A DNA stretch of 64,000 nt, taken from Elmis aenea (Eukaryota > Arthropoda > Insecta > Coleoptera > Elmidae). Position numbers and translations under genes: made by a program. Shown in pieces: positions 35,288 to 46,739 of this stretch. The notes below the pieces were generated by a model, which had not been told where the DNA came from, made no database searches, and saw only the letters and a program-made list of their open reading frames with translations. The stretch lies in contig OX393581.1 in the NCBI GenBank assembly GCA_947652605.1, positions 7,692,640-7,756,639 of the forward strand. The letters are read 5' to 3'. Position 1 is the first letter of the stretch; every line of letters begins with the position of its first letter.

Positions 35288-37488
35288 CTTCATCTAATAT
35301 TGTTCATTTAATAGACGAAACAACAAGCCCAGGGTCCATAATCTGATTTAAAAGGTTAATTAACATTTTGGTGGTCTAATTCTTCAACTTTTAGTCATCC
35401 TAATAAATAATTACCGAAATGTTGGGATTAATAACCCGAAAATAGACAAGTCCGAGTGGATGTGTATAATAAATTCGTCTATTTTGACCGCTGTCATCGT
35501 CCGGTAGATGGTTTGATTCGCTAAAAATGTTACGAGCGCACCCTGGCGCTAATTGATTGTTTCTGGGCGTGGACCGTCTCGTATAAATTAATTGTATGTT
35601 GGTTTTTGAAATTAATATGACGCACTAATTAATGTGTAAGGGTTCAACATAAATAAGAAGTGACGGAATATAAAGTATTACATAAGCTAATCTCTGGAAT
35701 TGTTCTTGGAATCATTTATAGTGTTACCTCTTTCTGTGTTAATTGACTTACTAAATTTTGGGCATAACATTTTCGCAATATTTAAGTGATTTTTTAAAAA
35801 AAATGTAAGGGCAAATTTTGTTTTCGTTTCTAATTTATAATTGGTGTTACACCCTTGTGTATATTTTTGAATATAAAAAAAACTCGTATTATGTTAGTTG
35901 TTTTGTGTACCAACATAAATTATATTTAAATGTGCCTTTTTCTCTATCTTGTAAATGAAATATTATTTACTATACCTATATTTATAAATAAGTAAAAAAA
36001 AAAATTAAAAAGAACGTATTTTACCCATCACTTATCAAGCTATCTATGAAAATAAAAACAAAAAACAACTATGTGATGGGTAAAATAATTTTTTTCTTTA
36101 TTTTGTAACTTATTTATAAAAATAGGTCTAGCAAGTAATATCTTTTTTAAAAGAACAAAAAAACACACTTAACTAATTATTCTATTGCCAACTTCGCGGC
36201 TTATAAGAAAAAAACTAAATTAGGGGTAATATCTCAAAAACGGTAAATGATAAAAAAATCTAAAATAACAGATACATTCTCCATTAAAAAGTACCTTAAG
36301 AAAGTACTAATAAAATTGATCTAATGAATAAAATAAAAAAGTTATGAGACAAAAAAAAATTGAATATTTTGATCTTTTTAAAGGACGAGAAATTTTGTAC
36401 TTTTAAAAATTGTTTGTGGCTTCTCTCGCAGTTAGGAATAAGTCATCTAATTTAAGCAAACCTTTATCTCTTATAATAAGCGAGATCTCCATGCTGAGAA
36501 TGTTATAAGAAAAACTTGAACAACCATAATTTTCCAGAAACTACTAGGGTCATTTTAAAGGAAAAATCGTTTACAATGCTGGCAACCCAAGTGAAAGATT
36601 TGGACTCAAAAGACCCTAATAGCAAGTTGTAATTAATAATAAATAGATCAATATCCACCATACCAAACAGTAGAAATGTTCAGAACTTACCACATAAAAA
36701 CTGACAAGGTCACTCAACAATCCATGTGGCTTAGCATACGTGAAAAGTTGCTACGGGGTATTGTTATGTAAAAATAGTTTTTAGACAATTTCATTTTTCA
36801 CATAAATCGAAATATAGACTTGGTAGCAACAAAGCTTCTGAATAAGGAAGCTGTGTATTTTTGGTTATTTAAAAGATTTTATAGCTTGATTTATAACAAG
36901 AACACCCAACGAAATCAATTAATTCATAGACTCCACAAGATATTTCTTTTTCATCTATCGTTAAACCGTTTAAACTTATTCAATTCATCAATAAACGTTA
37001 AATTATCTCTAAAATATTTTTTGTGCAACAATGGCTTTCTTCTAAAACCCTATTTACATTAAATTAATATACAATACACCTTTTAAATAAATTTATGCGC
37101 TTAATATTTTCTTCTTACGATTGTGAGATGACATACGTTCGTCATAAATCATGTAACGTATTAATTCATTCCTGCTACCGGATAGGAGTCAATGATCATC
37201 TGGCATTTTTTTGTTTGGTATTGGAAATACGAGGAATAAGATATTACTAGAAACGGGTTTCACCGCTAAGACCCTTTTCAATTTTATCGCATGTATAATT
37301 ATGTACAAGAAAAAAAGTTTTATAATGTATTGCGTAATCCACTCTACCAGGGCTGCAGGAATGGAGGAACTGGTGAAGATGCCAATGGCCTTAAGCGCCA
37401 AATCAAACAAACGGTATATGTGAATTTTAAAGACGATATTCAATTCTTCAATTTAATTCAAATCTTTTTAATAAATGAATTTTACTTA
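35288..37488. other. Non-coding DNA with a hairpin element
   Basis: No gene is recognised. The stretch at about 35440-35660 (GGACCGTCTCG, GGCGCTAATTGATTG, TTAATTAATG-like words) resembles regulatory DNA. An inverted repeat with TTTTACCCATCAC near 36020 and GTGATGGGTAAAA near 36073 spans about 35950-36140 and is probably a small foldback MITE. Confidence 0.4.
35950..36140. repeat. Imperfect inverted repeat, about 70-bp arms
   Basis: TATTTTACCCATCAC pairs with GTGATGGGTAAAATA, and the outer parts ATATTATTTACTATACCTAT and ATAGGTCTAGCAAGTAATAT also pair imperfectly, around a loop of about 40 bp. Likely a decayed foldback element. Confidence 0.65.
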
Positions 37489-38073
37489 CCAGGGAAGGTC
37501 ACGATATGTTTTTGCTAGAATCTGATCAAGGCTGTGTTCATTGCAACAAGAACATAAAAACTAAATGTTTTGCAAAGTTATACGTGCCACTGGCCATTTC
37601 CTTCGGAAAAATAGGGGAAAAACTGAAAAGTTAAATATTAGAAGTAGTTTTTGCGATCGCGTTGGCCATGAAACCGTCTGAGATAAAATCAAAATTCTTC
37701 TATTTACCAATGCGCGCATCCTTTGCAAGTAAAATTGTGCGATTAAAAAAAAAATCATAGAGCTTTTGCGTTTTTGACGTTTTTCTCCGGAACCGTTTAA
37801 GATTTTTTCAAAAAAATTCCACAGGCCTACTCACAAGGGATGCGTGCACTGGTAAATAGAAGAATTTCGATTTTATCTCAGACGGTTTCATAACCAACAC
37901 GATCGCAAAAATTACTTTTATTATTCAACTTTTAATTTTTTCCCCAATTTAACAGAAAGAAATGGCCAGTGGCACGTAAATATAACTCTGCAAAACATTT
38001 GGTTTTAAGGTTCTTGAAGCAATAAAATAGCCTTGATCAGATTCTAGCGACAATATATCATGACCCTCCCTTG
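37489..38073. mobile_element. Foldback family B, two-armed copy
   Basis: The left end CCAGGGAAGGTCACGATAT is mirrored by TATCATGACCCTCCCTTG at the right. The arms of about 260 bp share GTGCCACTGGCCATTTCCTT, CGCGTTGGCCATGAAACCGT and GCGCGCATCCTTTGCAAGTA in inverted order. Near the middle is CGTTTTTGACGTTTTTCTCC. The same family recurs at 40985-41365, 59576-60109 and 60215-60689. Open frames inside are by-products of the arms and no transposase is present. Confidence 0.92.
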
Positions 38074-40984
38074 TTAATATAAATGAATAAAAAAAGCAAC
38101 ATTTGTAAATCTAAAAATACGTTTAATCATAAAAACTATAGTTGGCAGTTAAAAAAAACTGTTTTAGCGCTATATTTTATTTGAACTTGCTTAAACTAAC
38201 CAACCATTTTAAGTAAACAATAGGAATGGGAATTTAAATGTATTTGAAAATACAAAATTCGAATCTTAACAGCAAATTTGTACAAAATTGTTAAGTAATA
38301 CCTACCTCACGTTTACAAAAAAAAAATTGCGTTATAATTTTTGAACTTTAATGAATAATACAAAAATTTAAGAAGTTGCTTTACTTAAAATGCTTCTAAA
38401 CGATTTAAATCTCCACATTTTTTTGTATATTGGAACTCACGACTAATCAATAATCTTCTTATTTGTATTTTTGACGTAAAAGGATTGGTACATTTTTGTA
38501 ATTTTTGGATAAGTTTTGTAATTTTTTTAGTCACTTTTAGGCATTTTTCTTCTTGTTATTGTCCGCTTCATTGGATTTATACAGGAATAAAGACACGAAG
38601 ATTTCAAAAATGTGGAACTTGCCTTGCGGTAGATTAATTCCAAAATATTAATCTGTGGTCAGTTTTCATTTCACAAGCCCCAAAAACCTTATTTTTCTTC
38701 TTTTAGTGCTTTTTAAAGAGCTGGTTATTAAAAACTAGGTTTTAGTCTTATTTATTATTGACATTTTTGTTACAAACAACATAATATCTTGCTAGTATTG
38801 AAAATAAATAATATTAAATGTCAGATTTGACTTGCAAACAACTTATTTAGAAAATAAATAAATAACTGCTCGTCAGCAAAATGGTTTCGTGTTTCGTTTG
38901 TTTTATGGCATCGACGCAGCAAATGCGACAGGCTTTTTTTTTTCTGCTCGTAGAGAAACTGTTATGTAGAAATTTTGAATTTTACTTTAGGCAAAAAACA
39001 GTTGGCTTCGAAATGATCAAGGAAATGTTTGTATTTCACTACAAACAGTGCCTCTTTTTATGTTTCAAGAGCGTATTTCGCCTAACAAGCTTAATTAGAA
39101 AGTTTCCTTTGTGCGGTACAGCAAAAAAAAGTGCGTACGATGTATTTATTACATGTGAGTTGAATATTGGAAAGTGACAGCGGCCTCGTCCCCGTCGCGT
39201 TGGCGCCGTGCCTCGACCAGTAAGTTTGGACCCCTACCAGAAGACTATCCACGGCTGCACTCGCGAATGCTTTCGCTAACACGTTACACATTGGTTAGCA
39301 CAATCAGGTTACCCACGATTGGAGGACCTACTTATACGTTTAATTGGTGGGAATTATGCGTTATTACGTAATTATTATAAATTTACGAGAAAAGAATGAG
39401 TACAGAATTTAGATTTTTTGCTTGAGCGGTTTAACACCCGCCCGTGTGATTAGCGTGCTGTGAATTATTGCCCTATCAATAACTGAAATTTATACTTTCT
39501 ATAGTTTGCACCTCGGAGATTCGCCACGGGCGGATAAATATTTTATGTCAAATATTTGATGATGATCAATTATTGACGCTGTGATTGCATGGGAATTAAC
39601 GGTGCCATTCAAGGTCGTTGTAACGTAATGTGTAGCCCAAGGCAAATATTAATTTTGCGCCCTCACTATTAAAAATTGGTAAGTGCTTCTTAAAGAAGAC
39701 GAATGACGAATAGAAAAATAACACATATGAATAAAAGTATAGCGAAAAGTTACTAAAACCTAGCTTTTAAAAATATTTTATTTTACATTTTCCATTTTCC
39801 ATTCGGTACTACAGTAATTTTCACTTAACTTGATCCTGAAAATTATAGCTTGATGTTTAAGACCTTTACTATTACAGGATAAGAAAATGAATCATTTGCT
39901 AATACAATGATTTCAATATGCCAACAGCGTATAATATTTTACTACTGAAAAGTCAAGTTGATTTACTATTTCAACCCAACTATGTGGTCGATGCTGTCTT
40001 TTTGAACAATTTTGAGTGCCTTACAGTAGCGTTGAATTTTTTAATAAACTTAAGTTTGCAGGGGGCACATAATATAAGCTGTCCATATACAGGGATGCGC
40101 AAAAGTATGAAAACAGACAAATATCTGAAACATCATTAAAGACAACAGTGAAATTTTGTATCTAAGCGTTATCGTAGTTTTCGGATTCGATTAAAATACT
40201 GAGGTTGCAATACGACTTGCGGTTCAACCGGGAACGGACTCAAACTTTGAAATTTTAAATAGAACATCCTGTATATTTTTATATTTTTGGATTCCGCTTA
40301 AAATTTACTTAAGATCGTATTTTGTTTTATAGGATTAAAGTCAACCGTTTTCACAAACTTTACATTTTTGTGAAAATTTTGAGCGTTACCGCACATTCAT
40401 TTTTTTTTAACATTTAAGTTCTTTAAAAAGGCAGTAGAATTTCGTTTGAAAATTAGATTAACAACAGATAAATTAACAATTTGCGCAAGCTACATTTCTG
40501 AAATATTATACAGAGTGTTTTTTACGCTTGATCAAACTTGTGAAACTTTAAACACCGTTAACTCAATTTACTTAAACGCAACACAATATATGTTTTTACA
40601 TAGTCTTGTAGAATATTTGATTGTCCTTCAAAAACGTTAAACATGTTTTATACCCAAAGCTAATATTTTTCGAGATATCGCGATTTTATTGTAAATTATT
40701 AGGGCAACGTAATATTTTCGAGTAGACTATGAAGGTATTTTAGAATATAGTGGAATATAGGAGGCCCTAACAAAGCTGTTGCACCTGGGCATCAATAAAT
40801 AGATGTCCGGACCTGCTCGCATAGTTGAAATGTTAATAAATATTTATTTTAAAATCTGTTTTATCAAAATTTTCCAAAATACATTAACTAGGTACTTAAA
40901 AATGATTGGTTTATTGATATAGGGCACAAAAAAAAACTAACCAATAATCGAGTAATCGAATAAATCGTTAAGGCTTGTAAATAG
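38074..40984. other. Non-coding DNA, MITE scraps, one GC-rich island
   Basis: No gene is proven. At 39170-39560 there is a GC-richer island containing CCTCGTCCCCGTCGCGTTGG and a textbook splice-donor word GTAAGT at 39220, which could mark a 5' exon or regulatory DNA. Between about 40084 and 40530, scraps such as TATACAGGGATGCGC, CATCCTGTATA and TATACAGAGTG suggest decayed ACAGGGTG-type MITEs. Confidence 0.35.
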
Positions 40985-41365
40985 GGGTTCCCCTGTATTA
41001 AACGCCTATGCAGATCGAATAGATTTAGTTATAGTTATAACTCCTCGAATCATTTCGCTTTTGCAAGGGTTTCGTTTTTGACGTTTTTCTTCGGAAACGT
41101 TCATGATTTTTTCAAAACTTTGCACCATTTTACTTGCTAAGGAAGCGCGCATTGGTAAATAGTAGAATTTCGATTTTATCTCTGACGGTTTCATGGCCAA
41201 CGCGATCGCAAAAATTAATTTTATTATTCAACTCTTCACTTTTTCCCCATTTTTCCGAAGGAAATGGCCAGTGGCACGTATAACTCTGCAAAACATTTAG
41301 TTTTGATGTTCTTGATGCAATAAACATAGCTTTGATCAGCGACAACATATCGTGACCATCCCTGG
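40985..41365. mobile_element. Foldback family B, single arm plus centre
   Basis: This copy matches the centre and right arm of the 37489-38073 element: CGTTTTTGACGTTTTTCTTC, CACCATTTTACTTGC, GGCCAGTGGCACGTATAACT, and the end CGTGACCATCCCTGG. The left arm is lost. Its CCTATGCAGATCGAATAGAT portion is shared with the copy at 60215-60689. Confidence 0.9.
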
Positions 41366-42440
41366 TAAGTTATCTGTTTTAAAACACGGAAGATTTTAAA
41401 ATTACTATGTTTAAAGAAAATTGTTCTTTTCATTTAATTGTTTGCCAAAATCTAGAATGTAGCCCCTTTCTATATTCCATGACATTAGCAACTTAGAAGT
41501 TTGAGATTAATTCCATGCCAAAAAAGTTAATAATGCTAAAAACTATCTTAAAAAGGTCAAAATTCCATAGTTTAACAATTTTTATTAATGTTTGGTAGTC
41601 TAGCCGTGTGATTATTTGAGAAAATTATGTCAAGTGGATAACAATTTGTATCTGCCTCATTTGATTAAATGTTTAAGTACGATAATATGACTGAATACTA
41701 TCAAGAATTAAGTAAAATATTGTTCTGGTTAACAGGTATTTATATTTGTGTTATACCTCGGTTGGTAATTTATCATTTTGGCGTCCCTTACTCAGTCAGT
41801 TAGTCAAGAAAATTAAAAATCCAATGTATTTTATTACAAGAGTTCAAACACTAAAACCTCCATGCTATTTTTGATAGAACATAAACCATAAGTCTATCAA
41901 GAATATATTAACCTCGTTGTTGTCTTAATTTGCTTGTTGGATAATTCCGATTATTGCCCGCAATCACATTTTATAGTCAAACATATTTATTGGTATCATT
42001 TTGGCCGTCCTGTAGGCGTCCCTAACGATATATTAAAATTGTAAGTGATATTAGTTGTAAATCTCTAATTTAGTACCTTAGACCGTTAATGCGGTGAAAC
42101 GTACAAAGAAGCATACAAAACATTTTATTGCGGAAAGTTTATTTTTTAAACTTGTGAGTTTTATTGTGGAGCCATATTTCTTACATTCAGTTTTATAACT
42201 TTCGCAGTATTGGATTTGTTTAAAACGGCTTTATAAATATATTTCACAATACTTACGCTGGGCACTAGTAAAGGCGGCAACGTTACACCTGTAACAAGTT
42301 TTTTAGAAGTGAGATTTCCAACAAGCTCATCAGTAATGTGTTATAATTATACGGCGTCCTAATACATGAAATATTGTGAGCGCGTTTTATGCATAGTAAG
42401 CGATTTTAAAAGTCTGAGTTTAACAAACCGAATCATTATC
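41366..42440. other. Unannotated AT-rich DNA
   Basis: No gene, terminal repeat or tandem structure is recognised. Presumed intergenic. Confidence 0.4.
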
Positions 42441-42464
42441 GCTTTAAATCTGTTAAAAACATGT

Positions 42465-42650
42465 TCAACCGATAATGAAGTGGGAAAGTGCTCTATTAGA
42501 AAGGTATCTTGTCGATAATAAAAGATAAGTGATCCATAAAAAGATAAGTAACCGATAAAGGCGATAAGTGGTTGATAAAAAATTAAAAACCTAATAAAGT
42601 GGTTAAATAAAATATGATGAAAGCTCTATTAAACTGATAAGAGACCAATA
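42465..42650. promoter_or_regulatory. Cluster of GATA-factor-like motifs
   Basis: Within under 200 bp the words AGATAAG (twice), CGATAAG, TGATAAG, CGATAA (three more) and TGATAA occur, all in the same orientation. WGATAR is the core bound by GATA zinc-finger factors. Part of the clustering comes from a loose internal repetition of roughly GATAAGTGRYY, so it may be a degenerate microsatellite. No gene is close by. Confidence 0.35.
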
Positions 42651-42784
42651 AACAGGGAAATAGTCAATAGTCAGCAAAATCCGTAAATTAAATGTCCAGT
42701 CATTTGACTTAATGCGAGGATTTTGCAGATGTGTTACAAAGTTCAACTTTTATCAAAACTAAACTTACAAATTAATACGAATTA

Positions 42785-42906
42785 ATCATATATATTTGGA
42801 AGACACAAAAAAAACTAAAAAAATGGAAGGAGGCATTACTACGACCAATACATACATAGGCAATAGAACAATCTACGGGAATTATAGACGTACAGCACTA
42901 CTAGAC
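42785..42906 (+). pseudogene. RTE-like LINE RT fragment, 5' piece
   Basis: The frames here give KKWKEALLRPIHT, then GNRTIYGNYRRTALLD. This corresponds to the EW--G-I-PI-KKGD----NYRGI-LL block at the start of the RT domain of endonuclease-RT LINEs. The reading is cut after ALLD and resumes with VVCKIMATLIKRRMEV at 43989, so the intervening hAT and MITE material is a later insertion. Confidence 0.7.
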
Positions 42907-42959
42907 CAGATAACAAGTTAGAAGTCGAATTCTTCAATCCCATGTTGGAAATACCCTAA

Positions 42960-43385
42960 ATGTCGATGAAAGGAAGACCGAACAGTTAGATGACCATTCA
43001 AAATCTGTTTTTTTTTTTATAATCTAGACAATTTACCAGAGGGACGAGAACTTGGCAAACGCTTGGTGAATTTAAAATGTGATATTGATGGTACTCGGCT
43101 TTATCATCTAATCAGTGTTAAAGGTTTTCTTTCTGATAAAGTTTAAGATCAAATTCCTCCACACATTGTATTCATAACCAAATGTATGGATAGCTATATA
43201 AGTTTTATTGATACTTCCTATAAGTGTAGCAAGTGGAGAAAGAAGTTTTTCAAAATTAAAATCAATCAAAACCTATCCCTAGTCTACAATGTCACAAGAT
43301 AGGCTTTGCAGTTTAAAAACTCTGTTCATTGAAAATCTAGATTGTTTTGCTTTAATTAAAGATTTCGCCGATAAAAAGGCCCAAA
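42960..43385 (+). pseudogene. hAT (ZMYM1-like) transposase C-terminal fragment
   Basis: NLPEGRELGKRLVNLKCDID and LYHLISVKGFLSDKV occur near 43028-43145. Then, after frameshifts, SVASGERSFSKLKSIKT lies at about 43225-43275 and FIENLDCFALIKDFADKK follows to 43380. The SGERSFSKLK-IKT motif is the start of the hATC dimerisation domain of ZMYM1-like transposases. The catalytic core and both ends of the element are not recognisable. It lies within a LINE fragment. Confidence 0.8.
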
Positions 43386-43446
43386 ATATTAATCGCAAAG
43401 GCAACTTTTGCCATAATTATTTAGCGGATAGATCTTTTTGCTATTA

Positions 43447-43986
43447 AGCCGGATCCACATCAATAAAAATGTGCGTTGTGCGTTGTATTTGACACAAATT
43501 TGCTCGTTCGTCGAAATTTTTGTTGGTGGACTGTGCGCCGCATAGAAATGCCCACAAATAATTTCGTGACGAACAACGCACGCTATCCATCGTGTTGCCG
43601 GTTTTAAGCCAACTTCAAAGAGATTTGCGTCGCACAGTAATGTCAATGTGGACTTGATTCTAAGTGCATCTGTAGTTTTGTTTCATTTTAATACCTAAAC
43701 ACCTATATTTGGGTGATTAATCATGTCTCATTTTTTAATTTACCTGTTCCTAGTTGCTCGAATAACAATATCTCGAAAAAAAATTCTCGAAATAATGAAA
43801 TAAGATACTTAAAAAAAATATTGAATTTATATAAATACAAACATGCACACGTGGATTCGGCCGTACAACACACAAGATAATTTACGTGGTAAAATACTTA
43901 ACCAGAGTGAAATTTGTGCCGCAAAAATTTTTGCTGAATTTCAAAATCAACATACAACATAAATTTTTATTGATGTGGATCCGGCT
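43447..43986. mobile_element. PIF/Harbinger-type MITE, perfect TIR
   Basis: The ends are exact 24-bp inverted repeats starting AGCCGGATCCACATC. The flanks are TTA on both sides (43444-43446 and 43987-43989), the 3-bp TWA target duplication characteristic of PIF/Harbinger transposases. The 540-bp interior has no transposase. The 85-codon - strand frame at 43389-43646 crosses the left boundary and is not a gene. The intact ends imply recent movement. Confidence 0.93.
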
Positions 43987-43988
43987 TT

Positions 43989-44400
43989 AGACGTGGTATG
44001 TAAAATAATGGCAACACTGATAAAAAGGAGAATGGAAGTAATCATTTTCCCACAGATTGGAGAATACCAGGAAAGATTTAAAAAAGGAAGAGAACAGGTG
44101 AGGCATATATAAAGCTGGATCCACATCAATAAAAATTTATGTAAGCGACCATAGAAATAGTAATAAATGCCAGAAGACTTAGACATATTGAGAGAAGGGA
44201 CGACAGCAGAATGAGAAAAGAGATAGCGTGGAAACAACGTACATACAAGAAAAAAGAGGGAGACCCAGAAAAAGATGGAGAAAGCTGTGGAGGCAGAACT
44301 AAGAGAGAAAAACATAATGAATTGGAGGATGAAAGCAAAAGAGAGAAGAGTGTGGAAGAATATTACCAAGCTCTGGCTTTTTTCTGAAATTTAAGGAGGC
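43989..44400 (+). pseudogene. RTE-like LINE fragment, 3' piece
   Basis: VVCKIMATLIKRRMEV and QERFKKGREQVRHI (43990-44105) match the YKI---L--R and Q-GFR-GR-T-D-I steps of the RT domain. After a short MITE scrap, a large internal deletion joins straight to the C-terminal tail at 44150-44395: RRLRHIERRDDSRMRKEIAW, then KRGRPRKRWRKAVEAELREK. This is the same tail type as in the LINE at 20755-21545. Confidence 0.8.
44112..44145. mobile_element. Solo end of the Harbinger-type MITE
   Basis: AAAGCTGGATCCACATCAAT, followed by AAAAATTTATGT, repeats the left terminal sequence of the element at 43447-43986 with one change. It sits inside the LINE fragment and only this tip is present. Confidence 0.75.
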
Positions 44401-44514
44401 CTAAATAATAATTAAACAGTTCAAATTGTTTTTGAGTCCTTTGTGCTAATCTTTTATGGTTTTCTCTATGAATATAATCAATGCATTTTTTCTTGCTCTA
44501 TATGTATATTTTCG

Positions 44515-44578
44515 CATTTCGCAAGGGGCACCCTAAAAACCACCGCCCGGGGCACCAAGGAGGCTAAGGCCTGCACTG
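44515..44578 (-). mobile_element. hAT-like terminal fragment
   Basis: Read on the - strand the tip is CAGTGCAGGCCTTAGCCTCC, continuing into TTGGTGCCCCGGGCGG. This resembles the GC-rich CAG-G ends of ZMYM1-type hAT elements, such as the one starting at 52507. No partner end or matching octamer is visible. The GTAAGA that follows looks like a splice donor but is explained by this repeat. Confidence 0.45.
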
Positions 44579-44798
44579 GTAAGAGGACATTGCGTCCCTT
44601 TTTGATGCTTAACAGATCTTGTTTTGCGTTTAAATTACATATATAAACAATAAATTGTGGCGAAGAAAGGAGCTTGTCCAGTAAAAGTTTATTTTAAACA
44701 TCCTTTGCTTTCATTTAAACCCTTTTAAAATCCTATTCCATCATAATATTCATAATCCAAAGATTTTCTTGGCTAAACTCAGTGTTTTTATTACTTTA

Positions 44799-44839
44799 CT
44801 AGCGATTCCGGAGCCCCTTCGGGGCTCCTTCACCGCTAG
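44799..44839 (+). repeat. Stable nested stem-loop
   Basis: The outer stem CTAGCG/CGCTAG encloses an inner perfect stem GGAGCCCC/GGGGCTCC with a TTC loop. As RNA this would be very stable. It marks the 5' edge of the retroelement-like repeat. Confidence 0.8.
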
Positions 44840-45158
44840 ATCCCGGCTTGCGCGTAGAAGGTTCGAGCGTTTAAACGTTACGCCGAATTGACAAATTGTC
44901 AAATTTTGACGAAATTCTCGCTCCAGACGACCCGATTTAAATGTTGTGTGTAAGATTTTGGCACGTTTTCCTCAATATCTTTTCCGGACGATTTTTTTGG
45001 GAATTCTCATATAGCCTATGTTCTTTCCATGGTCCTATAGATTGTCTGTGCTAAATTTGGTCAGGATCGGATGAATGGTATAGGAATGCATAAAGGACAA
45101 ACATCCATACAAACATCCATACAAACATACATACATTCATTTTTATATATATAGATTG
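44799..45158 (+). mobile_element. SINE or RTE-type retroelement 3' end
   Basis: The segment begins with a strong stem-loop and ends CATACATACATTCATTTTTA, then TATATATAG. It includes GCTAAATTTGGTCAGGATCG, the form of the widely repeated 3' tails of insect RTE-type LINEs and SINEs (-AAATTT-AT---ATCGG---, GGACAAACA, CATACAT repeats). I infer the retroelement class from that tail. No coding region is present. Confidence 0.55.
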
Positions 45159-45159
45159 G

Positions 45160-46435
45160 TTATTTTATTTTCGATTAATTTAGCTCGACTCTCGTATTCA
45201 ATCATATCCGATAATTCTGTAAACATAGGAAGTTTTGCTGATTGATACCGCGTGGGTGGTACTCCGTGTCAGTTTGAATTACTAATTATTACGTAGGCGA
45301 CCTTCCATCGTTAATCTATGCACGTGTTTCGTGTTTGTTGAACAAATATACAATAAATATTGCTCCTCTGCCGTCGCTCAAGGAGTGTTTTTGTCAGATG
45401 TGTGCATATTATATTCCACGGAACCGTAAAATTTAAACCGAATTTTATTATCCTAGTCCTATTGGTCGTTTCAAATTTGTGAGTACTACTAAAAAATGTG
45501 ATTCCACCAAGATTAAAAGTATCGTTCTTGTAAATTTCGTTTAATAAAAACGCCCAGTAGGCAGCACAATGAGTTTTTATTACGACCCATCAAAATTATT
45601 AACGCATAAAAATAGCTGAAGTGGGCTGTGGGTCGTAGTATTTCTTTATTATATCGTGTTTAGACATTATTTCATGGTAAAACCGTACACATCCAACTTT
45701 AACCACATATACTTTGTTAAAATAAAATCATGAGACAAGCATCTATTTTTTTAGAGGTAATATTTAGTAATAACATCATTTTTATAGGATAGAAATGTGT
45801 GTAGGCTTATAAATCAGGATTTGTGAAATTCTTGTGTCCATTTATATATTTCGGCTTATTATGTCTTATTTTATTATCTGAGTAAGGCACAAATTTGAAG
45901 CCACAGCTGGTACGATACGCTAATGCATACAATTATAATTTTTAACTAATTAAATTCAAATTATGTGTGTTATAGATTACTTAGCTTTATTAATTTGCTG
46001 AACACTTTTGATTCCTAGAATGTTTAGACAGGTGACGGTTTGCAGGTATGCATGATATATTAATGGTTGTGGACACTTTCTAGTTTCACTGTTTTAGCAA
46101 ATACGTTTATTTTTAATTAATTACTTGTTATTTTTTGTAATAAATCATTGTTTCGTGTTTGTTTGATCACAACAAAAAAATGTGGTAAAAATTGTGAACC
46201 AGTCCAGAAAAACTTTATATTTACTTAAAAAATTCTCTAAACCATTATAAAATCTTTATATTTCCAATGTGATTTCATGTTTTGTGTCTGATGATAGAAA
46301 ATTTTTACTTTTTTCTGCAAGCCAGTGAGAAACGGTTTTATTTTTTTCTCCAGTTGCAGAAATAAATAAATTCTTCATAACCCACAGTAGTTAAAAAGAA
46401 GTTTTTGTTTGCTCAAAATTACTCGAAATTAAACT
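45160..46435. other. Unannotated AT-rich DNA
   Basis: No gene or transposon end is recognised. A GC-richer patch at about 45240-45330 has no identifiable motif. Confidence 0.4.
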
Positions 46436-46436
46436 T

Positions 46437-46640
46437 ATACAGGGTGTGTAAAAATTGGCGGGAGCGCTACACGTGGCGATGTTCTTTGTAAAATTCCAAG
46501 AAGAAAATGTTAATACAAAAATGTTGTACCATGCTTCATATGGCCTCAGGAACCATTTAAAGTAAAAACAAATTGGCAACATTGCATACATTGATTTGCG
46601 TTTGGACATTTTTTTAACAGCAATTTTTACTTAGGTATTT
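46437..46640. mobile_element. ACAGGGTG-type MITE fragment
   Basis: TATACAGGGTGTGTAAAAAT marks one end. The inverted partner is not found, so the inner limit is approximate. The 72-codon - strand frame there has no recognisable domain. Confidence 0.4.
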
Positions 46641-46739
46641 ACAATTTTTGTTCGAACTGAAAGCCTTCAATTTTGTAGCTAACCTAATTCTTGGAATAAT
46701 TATTAATGAATGTTTAGTACTTAAAAATATAATTTTGTG

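Noticed and set aside
43947..44369. 140-codon - strand frame rich in hydrophobic residues
   Set aside because: It is antisense to the LINE tail and crosses the MITE boundary at 43986, so it cannot be an evolved gene.
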